Below, in pieces: positions 1 through 7,248 of a DNA stretch of 9,181 nucleotides. Location: positions 1-9,181 of the forward strand of contig JAABRC010000050.1 in NCBI GenBank assembly GCA_011391115.1, read 5' to 3'. This DNA comes from Candidatus Egaibacter danicus. GTDB lineage: Bacteria; Pseudomonadota; Gammaproteobacteria; Burkholderiales; Burkholderiaceae. Position 1 is the first letter of the stretch. Each line of letters starts with the position of its first letter. Both the position numbers and the translations under genes were made by a program. Under the pieces are notes generated by a model, which did no database searches, was not told where the DNA came from, and worked only from the letters and a program-made list of their open reading frames with translations.

Positions 1-1300
1 GCAGGTTTTCCAGGTGCTCCTGCCTGCCGGAAACAGGGCGGGTATCGGTGTTGTTCTGCAAGACACGCACTGCAACGGCATCAAGCCCCATTTTCCCGCT
101 CATCAAGTCTTTGCCAAAACCCGACTGCCAGCCAGCATATCGGTCCTTGCTGCTTTGCGCAAAACGACCATCAACGATCATTTTTTCGGCAATCAGCAGA
201 GCGCGTGCAGAAACGTCCATGGCGCCCACATGGCCATAGAACATGTCTTCCGGGTCGATGGACTGGCGGCGAACCTTGCTGTCAAAGTTCAAGCCACCGG
301 TAGTAAACCCGCCAGCCTGCAAAATCAGGTACATCGCCAGGGCTGTCTCGGGGATGCTGTTGGGGAACTGGTCGGTGTCCCACTGGCACTGCATGTCGCC
401 GCGGTTCATGTCAATCGAACCGAAGATCCCCAAATCAACCGCGGTGGCAATTTCATGCTCAAAACTATGGCCAGCCAGCGTGGCGTGGTTGGCTTCAATA
501 TTGACCTTGATTTCTTTTTCAAGGCCGTGCTTGAGCAGGAAACCATACACCGTGGCGACATCGAAGTCGTACTGATGTTTGGTCGGTTCACGGGGTTTTG
601 GCTCCAGCAGAATGGCGCCCTTGAATCCGATCTTGTGTTTGTAGTCCACCACCATGTGCAGAAAGCGCCCCATCTGGTCCAGTTCCTGCCCCATGTTGGT
701 GTTCAGCAGGGTTTCATAACCTTCACGGCCGCCCCATAAAACGTAGTTTTCACCACCGAGCTTCAGCGTAGCGTCCATCGCTTCTTTTACCTGCAGTGCT
801 CCCAGGGCAAAAATCTCGGGATCCGGATTGGTCGCCGCACCCGACATGAAGCGCCTGTGGCTGAACAGGTTGGCGGTGCCCCACAACAGCTTCATGCCGG
901 TAGCCTGCTGCTTGGCCGCCAGCACATCGACCATGGCGTGCAGGTTGGATACGCTCTCCCGGGGCGTGCTGCCTTCCGGCGCCACGTCCCGGTCATGGAA
1001 GCAGTAGTAAGGCGCTCCCAGCTTCTGGAAAAACTCAAACGCCGAATCAGCCTTGGCACGTGCTGCCGCCATCGGGTCAGCCATATGCTGCCAGGGGCGT
1101 TCAAATGTGCCGTCGTAACCGAACGGATCGAAACCGTTCCAGGAAAAACTGTGCCAGTAACAAACCGCAAAGCGAAGGTGATCTTCCATGCGTTTGCCCA
1201 TCACCAGTCGGTCGCGGTCATACCATTTGAAGGCGAGCGGATTGGTTGAGTCGGTCCCTTCATAACGAATGGGGGCGACGGCGTTGAAGTAGGAGCTCAT
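1..1300 (-). CDS. xylA: D-xylose isomerase (3' end cut by window edge)
   Basis: Cytoplasmic enzyme converting D-xylose to D-xylulose with two divalent metals, the first intracellular step of xylose use. I translated 433 residues from the ATG at 1300. The frame is open to the window edge and stops at E-N-L, where E. coli XylA (440 residues) has seven or eight more residues, so only the extreme C-terminus is missing. It aligns by eye with class II XylA throughout. The catalytic pair H102 and D105 lies in [10 protein letters not shown], and metal ligands E233, E269, H272, D297, D308, D310 and D340 are present, with [14 protein letters not shown] and [10 protein letters not shown] conserved. An AAGGA Shine-Dalgarno sits 6 bases before the start. 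It is the last visible gene of the operon, 29 bases after xylB. An odd point is [14 protein letters not shown] (297-310), where E. coli has A after the first Asp and NG before W. Confidence 0.97.
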   Translation of the reverse strand, partial: MSSYFNAVAPIRYEGTDSTNPLAFKWYDRDRLVMGKRMEDHLRFAVCYWHSFSWNGFDPFGYDGTFERPWQHMADPMAAARAKADSAFEFFQKLGAPYYCFHDRDVAPEGSTPRESVSNLHAMVDVLAAKQQATGMKLLWGTANLFSHRRFMSGAATNPDPEIFALGALQVKEAMDATLKLGGENYVLWGGREGYETLLNTNMGQELDQMGRFLHMVVDYKHKIGFKGAILLEPKPREPTKHQYDFDVATVYGFLLKHGLEKEIKVNIEANHATLAGHSFEHEIATAVDLGIFGSIDMNRGDMQCQWDTDQFPNSIPETALAMYLILQAGGFTTGGLNFDSKVRRQSIDPEDMFYGHVGAMDVSARALLIAEKMIVDGRFAQSSKDRYAGWQSGFGKDLMSGKMGLDAVAVRVLQNNTDTRPVSGRQEHLENL

Positions 1301-1306
1301 GGGTTT

Positions 1307-1311
1307 TCCTT
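1307..1311 (-). promoter_or_regulatory. Ribosome binding site of xylA
   Basis: AAGGA on the minus strand, 6 bases before the xylA ATG at 1300. It lies inside the 29-base xylB-xylA gap and fixes the xylA start. The gap has no room for a separate promoter, so xylA is probably read from the operon transcript. Confidence 0.75.
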
Positions 1312-1329
1312 GAAAAGCGGAGTGTGGGT

Positions 1330-2790
1330 TTAATGAATTGCGCGTACTGCGGGGTACAGCGCCCGGAAGCGTTCATAGCGAGGCGTCAGCAACGGGCGCT
1401 CGTGCAGGTCAGGTCTGTAGGTACGGGTGATTTCTGGTGCCGTGCAAACCGATGTGATGGGGGCGCCAGTTGCCAGCCACGCCAGCCGGGCCGCCCCGAG
1501 TGCGCCACCAGCTGTCGAACCTTCATGGGTAACAATTTCCACGTCGAGCATCGTTGCGAGTTGTTGTGCCCATAGTTCGCTGCGCGCACCACCACCGACC
1601 AGTGACAGGCGTTGCACCATGCTTCCCGCTGCTTTCAATGCACGCAAACCGTCCGTCAGACCGAAGGTGACACCTTCCATCACGGAATAGGCCAATGCAG
1701 TAGCGTCGGTGTCGTGGCTGAGTTCATGAAAACTCCCACGAATATTGGCGTCGTTGTGGGGCGTGCGCTCACCGCTGAGGTAAGGTAAAAACAGTGGCGC
1801 GCCGGCACGCTGTTTTTGATTCAAAGCCCGGGCTTTGGCTTCCAGCGTCGCTTCTGAATCTGCACCGAGCAAATGGGTAATCCATTGCAGGGAGCTGGCC
1901 GCTGACAGCATGACGCTCATCTGATGCCACCGATCGGGTACGGCATGGCAGAAAGCATGGGCCGCACTGGCGGCATTCGGCTGGTAACGTGGGGTGACGA
2001 CAAACAGCACGCCACTGGTGCCCAGCGACAGGAAACCTTCTCCGGCGTTCACGGCGCCCATGCCGATGGCACTGGCCGCGTTGTCACCTGCGCCACCTGC
2101 CACCACGATGCCCGAAGGTAATCCCAAAGCATGCGCGGCCTGGGGTGTAAGTATTCCACTGACTTCATGGCCTTCAACCAGCCGTGGCATCTGACTCACA
2201 TCAAGACCAGTGAGGGCTAGCAGTTCTGGTGACCAGGCCCGCTTCTCCACGTCCAGCCACATCGTGCCACTGGCATCCGACATGTCTGATACGTGTTCAC
2301 CCGTCAACAGCAGACGGACATAGTCTTTGGGCAGTAGTACCTTGGCAATCTGGGCAAATACGGCCGGCTCGTGCGTGGCTACCCAGCGCAGCTTGGGTGC
2401 CGTGAAGCCCGGCATGGCCAGAGTGCCAGCAATCTGGGGCAAGGCAGGGCACTCGGCCATCATCTGCTCGCACTCCAGTGAAGACCGGGTGTCATTCCAG
2501 AGGATGGCGGGTCGCAGGACGGCGTTGTTCCTGTCCAGCAATACCGCACCGTGCATCTGGCCGGACAGTCCAATGGCTTTCACGGATGCATATTCGCGCG
2601 GGTATTTCAGGCGCAATGAGGCCAATGCATTTTGTGTGGCCTGCCACCAGTCGGCGGGTGTCTGCTCGCTATGTCCGGGATGAGGCCGTGAGACTTGCAA
2701 GGCCGAACCGGCTGTCCCGACTACGTGGTGTTCGCTGTCAAGCAATAGTGCCTTGACCTCGGACGTGCCCATATCAATGCCAAGAAACAT
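1330..2790 (-). CDS. xylB: Xylulokinase (FGGY carbohydrate kinase family)
   Basis: ATP-dependent cytoplasmic kinase turning D-xylulose into D-xylulose 5-phosphate, the entry to the pentose phosphate pathway. The 486-residue protein has the usual length (E. coli XylB is 484) and aligns by eye end to end. The N-terminal phosphate-binding loop GIDMGTS is at residues 4-10. The sugar-binding segment GQMHGA is at 77-82, followed by RPAILWND (93-100) and MPGFTAPKL (126-134). The catalytic aspartate is D236 in [16 protein letters not shown] is at 254-260, and the second ATP-binding region has [13 protein letters not shown] and a GGGARSE motif. The ATG at 2790 has GGAG 6 bases upstream. Its first 17 bases overlap the end of xylR in another frame, so translation is probably coupled to xylR. 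I see no missing active-site residue. Confidence 0.97.
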   Translation of the reverse strand: MFLGIDMGTSEVKALLLDSEHHVVGTAGSALQVSRPHPGHSEQTPADWWQATQNALASLRLKYPREYASVKAIGLSGQMHGAVLLDRNNAVLRPAILWNDTRSSLECEQMMAECPALPQIAGTLAMPGFTAPKLRWVATHEPAVFAQIAKVLLPKDYVRLLLTGEHVSDMSDASGTMWLDVEKRAWSPELLALTGLDVSQMPRLVEGHEVSGILTPQAAHALGLPSGIVVAGGAGDNAASAIGMGAVNAGEGFLSLGTSGVLFVVTPRYQPNAASAAHAFCHAVPDRWHQMSVMLSAASSLQWITHLLGADSEATLEAKARALNQKQRAGAPLFLPYLSGERTPHNDANIRGSFHELSHDTDATALAYSVMEGVTFGLTDGLRALKAAGSMVQRLSLVGGGARSELWAQQLATMLDVEIVTHEGSTAGGALGAARLAWLATGAPITSVCTAPEITRTYRPDLHERPLLTPRYERFRALYPAVRAIH

Positions 2791-4009
2791 CTTTCACTCC
2801 ATTTGCCTGATCACGGGTCGGTTCGCGGTGGGTAACCTTCTTTTGGCGGTTTGAATCGGAGGCGGGTTCAATCGCACTGCTTGCGGCCATCACGGGTGCA
2901 CCAACAGGTATGGGGCGCAGGAACCGATGCAAGACCAGCGCGGCAGCACCCACTGCAGCGGCTAGCAAGCCGTATCTGGCCGACCGCACAGTGGGTACAG
3001 GCACGCCCGCACGCTGTGCATAGCTGGAAAGTGTTTGGATGGCATTGCCGATCAGATCGGGGTTGTTCACGCATGATTTGCCGCCCAGCACGATAGTGCA
3101 TGGATTGAACATGACGTCCAGGTTCTGGACGAGCACACCCAGATATTGCCCTGCCCGCTCAATGCGGGCGTCCGTACTTAGTGCCCGGGAGCCGATAAAG
3201 GTTTCGGCACACCCCCGGCGTCCGCATGAGCACAGTGGCCCGTCGATTTGCATGATGGTGTGGCCGATTTCACCAGCCGTACCGACTGCGCCGGTGAACA
3301 ACCGGTCATTCAACACAATGCCAGCGCCGACACCCACGTCGCAGTTGATGAATATCAAGGGGTCTTCCCCTTCACCGGCGCCAAATTCGTATTCACTCAG
3401 TGCGGCGGCATCGGCATCATTTTGCAGATGAATGCTGGTTGCGGGTACGCCCGCATCCGCAAAGGCTCTGGAGATCATGTCGAGAAATTTGACGCCACGC
3501 CAACCCAGGTTCGGCGCAAAACGGACGATACCCGAGTCATCGTTGATGGCTCCTGGCAGACAGACGCCCACCCCTGACAACACCAGCTTGCTGCTATGCA
3601 GCTGCTGGCAAAGGCCGTGAACCATGGCCGTTGTCTGTTTGCACACGCGATCCGGCTGCGTGCTCTCAAGCGGTACCTCTGCTTTGGAAATCACAATCCC
3701 GGTGAGCGAAACACAGACGATGCGAAGGAACTCCACGGCGACTTCAACACCGATCAATACACGCACGTCTTCATTCAGGCGCAACGGGGTAGACGGCCGA
3801 CCCATCCCATCCGCCGCCACGGGCGCACTGGCTTCATTGAGCCAGTGTTCGTCGAGCAACTCCCGAACCAACGCGCTGACGGTGGACTTAGTGAGTCCGC
3901 TCTGCTGGGAAAGCCGCGCCCGGGACAATCCTGGCTGTGCCCGCAACAGCCGCAACAACACGCTGCGGTTGATACGCTTCAACAGGTGCTGATCGCCCGT
4001 CGTTCGCAT
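2774..4009 (-). CDS. xylR: ROK-family transcriptional regulator, probable xylose repressor XylR
   Basis: Probable DNA-binding repressor responding to xylose, by analogy with ROK-type XylR of Firmicutes and Mlc/NagC. Enteric XylR is an unrelated AraC-type activator. The 411-residue protein has an N-terminal winged helix-turn-helix (about residues 8-80, with LKRINRSVLLRLL and LSQQSGLTKSTVSALV). A ROK domain follows, with QNDADAAA at 196-203 and the zinc motif GH-x9-CSCGRRGCAE at 249-269, all zinc ligands present. Two oddities are visible. Only 17 residues separate GCAE from GQYLG, where E. coli Mlc has about 51, so a helical stretch seems deleted. The recognisable domain ends near residue 365 and a polar tail of about 45 residues follows. 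The gene starts 5 bases after xylG with no strong Shine-Dalgarno and overlaps xylB by 17 bases. The xylose ligand is inferred from context. Confidence 0.9.
   Translation of the reverse strand: MRTTGDQHLLKRINRSVLLRLLRAQPGLSRARLSQQSGLTKSTVSALVRELLDEHWLNEASAPVAADGMGRPSTPLRLNEDVRVLIGVEVAVEFLRIVCVSLTGIVISKAEVPLESTQPDRVCKQTTAMVHGLCQQLHSSKLVLSGVGVCLPGAINDDSGIVRFAPNLGWRGVKFLDMISRAFADAGVPATSIHLQNDADAAALSEYEFGAGEGEDPLIFINCDVGVGAGIVLNDRLFTGAVGTAGEIGHTIMQIDGPLCSCGRRGCAETFIGSRALSTDARIERAGQYLGVLVQNLDVMFNPCTIVLGGKSCVNNPDLIGNAIQTLSSYAQRAGVPVPTVRSARYGLLAAAVGAAALVLHRFLRPIPVGAPVMAASSAIEPASDSNRQKKVTHREPTRDQANGVKDVSWH
3153..3169. repeat. Small inverted repeat inside xylR at the shortened ROK segment
   Basis: GCCCGC, five bases, then GCGGGC form a perfect 6-base-pair inverted repeat. 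It covers codons 281-286 of xylR, exactly where the ROK domain is shorter than in relatives. It may be a coincidence of GC-rich codons or a scar of an in-frame deletion. Confidence 0.5.
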
Positions 4010-4014
4010 GCCAA

Positions 4015-4836
4015 TTAACGGGCAGACCGTTCCGTCTGGGTTTTGCCGGAAGGTTGTTTGCCCAGAATGATCATGCCCAAGACTTCGTCTTCAGTTACGT
4101 CCTGGGTGCGGTAGGTGCCAACCAGCTTTCCGTTCTTCATCACAGCCAGGCGATCGCTGAGCGCAAACACATCGTGCATGTCATGGCTGATCAGAAAAAT
4201 GCCAACGCCTTCAGCCTTGAGCTGCTGGATCAGATTGCCTACCATGGCCGTTTCTTCAGGCCCCAGGGCAGCAGTGGGCTCGTCCATGATCAGGATTTGG
4301 GCATTGAAATAGATGGCGCGCGAAATGGCGACCACCTGCCGCTGGCCACCAGATAAGCGGCGAACGGGAATCCGGACGTTTGTGAAATTCTTGTTCAGCC
4401 GATGAAACACCTTGCGCGCTTCGGCATCCATGCGGTGATCATCCAGCGTGCGCCACTTGGTCAGAAGCTCACGGCCCAGGAAAAGATTGGCCACAGAGTC
4501 CAGATTGTCCGCCAACGCAAGAGTCTGGTAGATAGACTCGATGCCCAGATTTTGCGCGTCAGCCGGCGTGCGTACATGCACTTTCTCCCCTGAGATCACC
4601 ACATCACCGCTGTCGATGGGGTACGCACCTGCCAGCATTTTCATGAGCGTGGACTTGCCAGCGCCGTTGTGTCCCAGCACGGCTACCACTTCCCCCGGAT
4701 ACAGGTTCAGACTGACGTCGTCCACGGCATGCACGCCGCCAAAGGCCTTCTTGATGTTGCGTAGCTCGACCAGACACTTGGATGTATCCACGGCCCGTTT
4801 GGCAGACGCTGCTGCGGTGTCTAAAGGCGTATTCAC
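4015..4836 (-). CDS. xylG: Xylose ABC transporter ATP-binding protein, single ABC domain
   Basis: Cytoplasmic ATPase driving xylose import with XylH and XylF (CUT2-type ABC importer). With a GTG start at 4836 it has 273 residues and one ABC domain. Walker [10 protein letters not shown] is at 55-63, the Q-loop glutamine at 104, the signature LSGGQ at 161-165, Walker B ILIMDEP ends with D185-E186-P187, and the switch histidine is H218 in LISHD. Classical XylG/RbsA/MglA proteins have two fused ABC domains and about 500 residues. This one is half-size, like FrcA of the Sinorhizobium fructose importer, so it probably acts as a homodimer. I chose GTG because AGGAG lies 7 bases before it and the GTGA overlaps the xylH stop codon. 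The in-frame ATG at 4854 (279 residues) has no good Shine-Dalgarno. The sugar is assigned from the flanking xyl genes, and another pentose or fructose is possible. Confidence 0.92.
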   Translation of the reverse strand: MNTPLDTAAASAKRAVDTSKCLVELRNIKKAFGGVHAVDDVSLNLYPGEVVAVLGHNGAGKSTLMKMLAGAYPIDSGDVVISGEKVHVRTPADAQNLGIESIYQTLALADNLDSVANLFLGRELLTKWRTLDDHRMDAEARKVFHRLNKNFTNVRIPVRRLSGGQRQVVAISRAIYFNAQILIMDEPTAALGPEETAMVGNLIQQLKAEGVGIFLISHDMHDVFALSDRLAVMKNGKLVGTYRTQDVTEDEVLGMIILGKQPSGKTQTERSAR

Positions 4837-6023
4837 AACACGTCTCCTGTCCATTTGCGATAGGCTACGTCAAAGACGACGGCAGCGATCAAGACCTGTC
4901 CGATGATGATGTAGCGTGTACCGATCGAGATATCCAGCAGCAACATGCCGCTGTCAATGCACTGCATGATCAAGGCGCCCAACACGGAGCCGATGATGGT
5001 GCCACTGCCACCCGCAAGAGCGGTGCCACCGATGACCGTCGCTGCAATGACGAGCAGTTCCAGGTTGTTGCCCAGCGAATTGGTGCCTGCGTTGAGCCGG
5101 GAGATGGCTACGATGGCTGCGATGGTGGTTAAAACAGCGAGCAGCAGGAACAACAAAATGGTTACTTTGCGAACGGGGATACCTACCAGAGCCGCAGCGT
5201 CCGGGTTGCCTCCCATTGCAAAAATGTATCGGCCAAACCGGGTTTTATGCACCAGAAACGAAATGAACAGAGCCACAGCACCCCAAATCAACACGGGGAT
5301 GGGTATGCCTTGGGGCTCGGGCTTGTTGGGAATTTGGTAGGCGTTCATGACCGCTACAAAAGCGAGAACGATGGCGATTGGAATCAGGACAATGACCGCG
5401 TCAACCAGCGCTGAGTTAGTAGGAACTCCATAGGCCTTTTTTGCCCGGCGCTTGGCGACCATGGAAACGATCAAACCAACACACAAGATGACACCGATCA
5501 CCCAACTGGCCTGGGTGCCAATGCCGCCATTGAAGCCACCACCAAGCTTGAGAAAGAAAGGGTCAGACAGGGGTTGGGTTTTGCCATCTGCTACCAGATA
5601 GGCCGCACCGCGGAAAGACATCAAGCCACCGAGTGTGACCACGAATGCCGGCACCCCGACAAATGCTACGAGCGCTCCCTGGTACACGGAAGCGGCAATT
5701 GCAGCGGCGAGTCCGGCAAGACTGGCTGCTTGCCAGGACCAGTTCTCGGTGTACATCAAATACGCTATCAAAACGCCCACAAATCCCAGTACGGATCCGA
5801 CAGAGAGGTCAATGTGTCTCGTCACGATGATCAACACCATGACCGTTGCCAGAATGCCCACCACAGCCGTCTGCTGTGCGATGTTGTACAGGTTTTCTGC
5901 CGACAGGAAGATGCCATCCGACAGAATATTGAAAACCAGTGCGATAACGACCAGTACGCTGGACATCAGAACCATGCGCCAGTCCAGCTGCGCGCGTTTA
6001 ATCGATTGCATCATCGTATTCAT
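4833..6023 (-). CDS. xylH: Xylose ABC transporter permease
   Basis: Inner-membrane permease of the xylose importer, expected to pair with XylG and dock XylF. The 396-residue length is close to E. coli XylH (393). I count roughly ten to twelve hydrophobic segments, for example residues 17-36, 50-68, 75-91, 100-123, 173-191, 206-228, 241-258, 286-309, 322-353 and 369-387. Family motifs include [10 protein letters not shown] (68-77) and the ATPase-contacting cytoplasmic loop [21 protein letters not shown], which begins at residue 264. There is no signal peptide. The ATG at 6023 has AGGAG 6 bases upstream. The gene follows xylF after 79 bases that contain a strong hairpin, and its stop overlaps the xylG GTG start. 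Xylose specificity rests on similarity and on the neighbouring genes. Confidence 0.95.
   Translation of the reverse strand: MNTMMQSIKRAQLDWRMVLMSSVLVVIALVFNILSDGIFLSAENLYNIAQQTAVVGILATVMVLIIVTRHIDLSVGSVLGFVGVLIAYLMYTENWSWQAASLAGLAAAIAASVYQGALVAFVGVPAFVVTLGGLMSFRGAAYLVADGKTQPLSDPFFLKLGGGFNGGIGTQASWVIGVILCVGLIVSMVAKRRAKKAYGVPTNSALVDAVIVLIPIAIVLAFVAVMNAYQIPNKPEPQGIPIPVLIWGAVALFISFLVHKTRFGRYIFAMGGNPDAAALVGIPVRKVTILLFLLLAVLTTIAAIVAISRLNAGTNSLGNNLELLVIAATVIGGTALAGGSGTIIGSVLGALIMQCIDSGMLLLDISIGTRYIIIGQVLIAAVVFDVAYRKWTGDVL
4844..4848 (-). promoter_or_regulatory. Ribosome binding site that decides the xylG start
   Basis: AGGAG on the minus strand, 7 bases before the GTG at 4836, inside the last codons of xylH. 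If the ATG at 4854 were the start, this strong Shine-Dalgarno would lie inside the coding region with no role. The GTG shares bases with the TGA of xylH, a standard stop-start coupling arrangement. Confidence 0.7.
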
Positions 6024-6029
6024 CGATTT

Positions 6030-6034
6030 CTCCT
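6030..6034 (-). promoter_or_regulatory. Ribosome binding site of xylH
   Basis: AGGAG on the minus strand, 6 bases before the xylH ATG and 13 bases after the intercistronic hairpin. It is left free when the hairpin folds, so xylH can be translated on its own after RNA processing. Confidence 0.75.
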
Positions 6035-6047
6035 AGAGCTACAAACG

Positions 6048-6074
6048 ACACCGCGGGCCCGAAGCCCGCGGTGT
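6048..6074 (-). other. GC-rich intercistronic hairpin between xylF and xylH
   Basis: A perfect 11-base-pair inverted repeat (ACACCGCGGGC / GCCCGCGGTGT) with a 5-base loop that reads TTCGG on the coding strand. It sits 28 bases after the xylF stop and ahead of the xylH ribosome binding site. No run of T follows (the next bases are CGTTTG), so it is not a typical intrinsic terminator. In sugar ABC operons a hairpin here commonly protects the 3' end of the binding-protein mRNA, giving more binding protein than membrane parts. That role is inferred here. Confidence 0.75.
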
Positions 6075-6102
6075 ACTCCTCAAAAATCGTCAGATTCGAC
6101 GC

Positions 6103-7122
6103 TTATTTGCAGGCAGCGACTTTGGCTGCGTCAACACCTTTGCACAGCGCGTCTTTCTTGATGTAGCCAGCCTTCAGAACCACGTCAAGATTGTCTTTGG
6201 TCACAGGAATTGGTTTCAGGAAAATGGACTTCAGAGTCATCTTCTTTGGACCGCCAGCCCAGTCGGCAGCGCCGGTTACGGGCTTGCCCGTGCCCAGTTC
6301 CACAGCGGCTTTGGCAGCAGCGGTACCCAGGTCAGCAGAGTTCTTCCAGACCGACACGGTTTGGGTACCCAATGCCACACGGTTCAGAGCGGCGTGGTCG
6401 CCATCCTGGCCAGAAACTGGAATGCCTTGCAGACCTTTGGCGGTCAGAGCAGCCACAACGCCGCCGGCCATACCGTCGTTCTGGGCAACCACAGCGTCAA
6501 CCTTGTTGGCGTTCTTTGTCAGGATCTGTTCCATGTTCTTCTGGGCGTTCTGGGGATTCCAGCCGGAAGTGAACTCTTCGCCAACGATTTTGACATCGCC
6601 CTTCTTGATGGCATCTGCCAGCACTTCGCCCTGGCCTTCGCGCAGGAATGCAGCATTGTTGTCACCTGGATCGCCCTTGATGATGGCGTAGTTACCCTTT
6701 GGCTTGACGGCCAGAATGGCACGTGCGGTCATGCGACCAACTTCCTTGTTGTCAAACGTGATGTAGGTCACGCCAGGCGCTTCGAAAAGGCGGTCATAAG
6801 CAATGACGGGGATTTTTTGCTGGGCGGCCTTGTTCACGGCAGGCAGGATGGCGTCTTTGTCTTTGCCCAAGATGATCAGCACTTTGGCGCCCTTGGCGAT
6901 CAGGCCGTCGATGTCAGCCAGCTGTTTCTCGGAAGATGCACCTGCGTCGGACATGATGTATTTGGCACCTGATTTGGCGAGTTCAGCCTTGATGGCGGCT
7001 TCGTCGGTTTTCCAGCGCTCTTCCTGGAACGCATCGTAGCTCACGCCCACGACCAGTTGAGCGAATGATGAACCCGCGGCCATGGCCAAGGCCAATGCGG
7101 TCAGGTGACGTTTGAATTGCAT
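6103..7122 (-). CDS. xylF: D-xylose periplasmic binding protein
   Basis: Periplasmic receptor that captures D-xylose and delivers it to XylH/XylG. From the ATG at 7122 it has 339 residues. A typical Sec signal peptide occupies residues 1-21 (positive QFKRH, hydrophobic core, probable cleavage in SFA-Q). The mature part is a CUT2 sugar-binding fold. Residues matching the ligand pocket of E. coli XylF, as I recall it, are R37 (EERW), D110-R111 (AYDR), N155-N156 (DNN), R161, N205 (QND), D240 (GQD) and K260. I chose this start because GGAG lies 6 bases upstream and the signal peptide begins there. A TTG at 7185 would add 21 residues before the signal and is rejected. The C-terminus carries two cysteines (C327, C338) that could form a disulfide. 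It is the first gene of the operon, after a 156-base gap. Confidence 0.96.
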   Translation of the reverse strand: MQFKRHLTALALAMAAGSSFAQLVVGVSYDAFQEERWKTDEAAIKAELAKSGAKYIMSDAGASSEKQLADIDGLIAKGAKVLIILGKDKDAILPAVNKAAQQKIPVIAYDRLFEAPGVTYITFDNKEVGRMTARAILAVKPKGNYAIIKGDPGDNNAAFLREGQGEVLADAIKKGDVKIVGEEFTSGWNPQNAQKNMEQILTKNANKVDAVVAQNDGMAGGVVAALTAKGLQGIPVSGQDGDHAALNRVALGTQTVSVWKNSADLGTAAAKAAVELGTGKPVTGAADWAGGPKKMTLKSIFLKPIPVTKDNLDVVLKAGYIKKDALCKGVDAAKVAACK

Positions 7123-7128
7123 ACTTGT

Positions 7129-7132
7129 CTCC
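7129..7132 (-). promoter_or_regulatory. Ribosome binding site that decides the xylF start
   Basis: GGAG on the minus strand, 6 bases before the ATG at 7122. It supports this ATG over the upstream in-frame TTG at 7185, since the signal peptide then begins at residue 1. Confidence 0.7.
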
Positions 7133-7141
7133 AGTAAATGA

Positions 7142-7154
7142 GCCCGGAACGGGC
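7142..7154 (-). other. Small hairpin in the xylF leader
   Basis: GCCCG, three bases, CGGGC: a 5-base-pair stem just upstream of the xylF ribosome binding site and downstream of the orphan AGGAGG. It is too short to be a terminator and has no T run after it. It may keep the true ribosome binding site exposed or be incidental. Confidence 0.35.
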
Positions 7155-7168
7155 GTCTTGTTGATGTG

Positions 7169-7174
7169 CCTCCT
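7169..7174 (-). promoter_or_regulatory. Orphan consensus Shine-Dalgarno in the xylF leader
   Basis: AGGAGG on the minus strand, a perfect anti-16S match, 46 bases before the xylF ATG. No ATG, GTG or TTG follows at a usable distance, so it does not start a visible gene. A ribosome standby site is one possibility, and chance is another. Confidence 0.35.
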
Positions 7175-7211
7175 GTCGATCCCAAAGAGTGCGTTTTGTC
7201 GGCTGCACGAT

Positions 7212-7232
7212 TTAGTTCGATCAGAAAACCAA
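7212..7232. promoter_or_regulatory. Candidate XylR (ROK-type) operator
   Basis: On the minus strand this reads TTGGTTT, seven bases, GAACTAA. The outer six bases of each arm pair with one mismatch. The half-sites resemble those of the Bacillus XylR operator (TTAGTTT / AAACTAA, from memory), although the spacer is shorter here. The overall size fits Mlc/NagC-type sites. It lies 90-110 bases upstream of the xylF start, where a repressor of the operon would be expected to bind, in an AT-richer patch of the intergenic region. I did not find a convincing sigma70 promoter next to it. Binding by XylR is inferred. Confidence 0.45.
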
Positions 7233-7248
7233 GTATCGCTGGAATACG

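Noticed and set aside
14..739. A 241-codon open frame on the plus strand
   Set aside because: It is antisense to xylA, which has full family similarity and all active-site residues. The plus-strand translation shows no recognisable motif and reflects GC-rich codon structure.
6048..6074. Intrinsic terminator after xylF
   Set aside because: The stem is strong but no T run follows on the coding strand, and xylH-xylG are expected on the same transcript, so I call it an intercistronic hairpin.
5574..6161. A 195-codon plus-strand open frame over xylH
   Set aside because: It is antisense to xylH and crosses the xylH-xylF junction. It is rich in His, Arg and Gln with no domain, as expected for a shadow of a membrane protein gene.
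6361..6972. A 203-codon plus-strand open frame over xylF
   Set aside because: It lies fully antisense to the well-supported xylF and has no family motif.
7123..7185. An upstream TTG start for xylF adding 21 residues
   Set aside because: It would place 21 residues before a textbook signal peptide. The ATG at 7122 has its own ribosome binding site.
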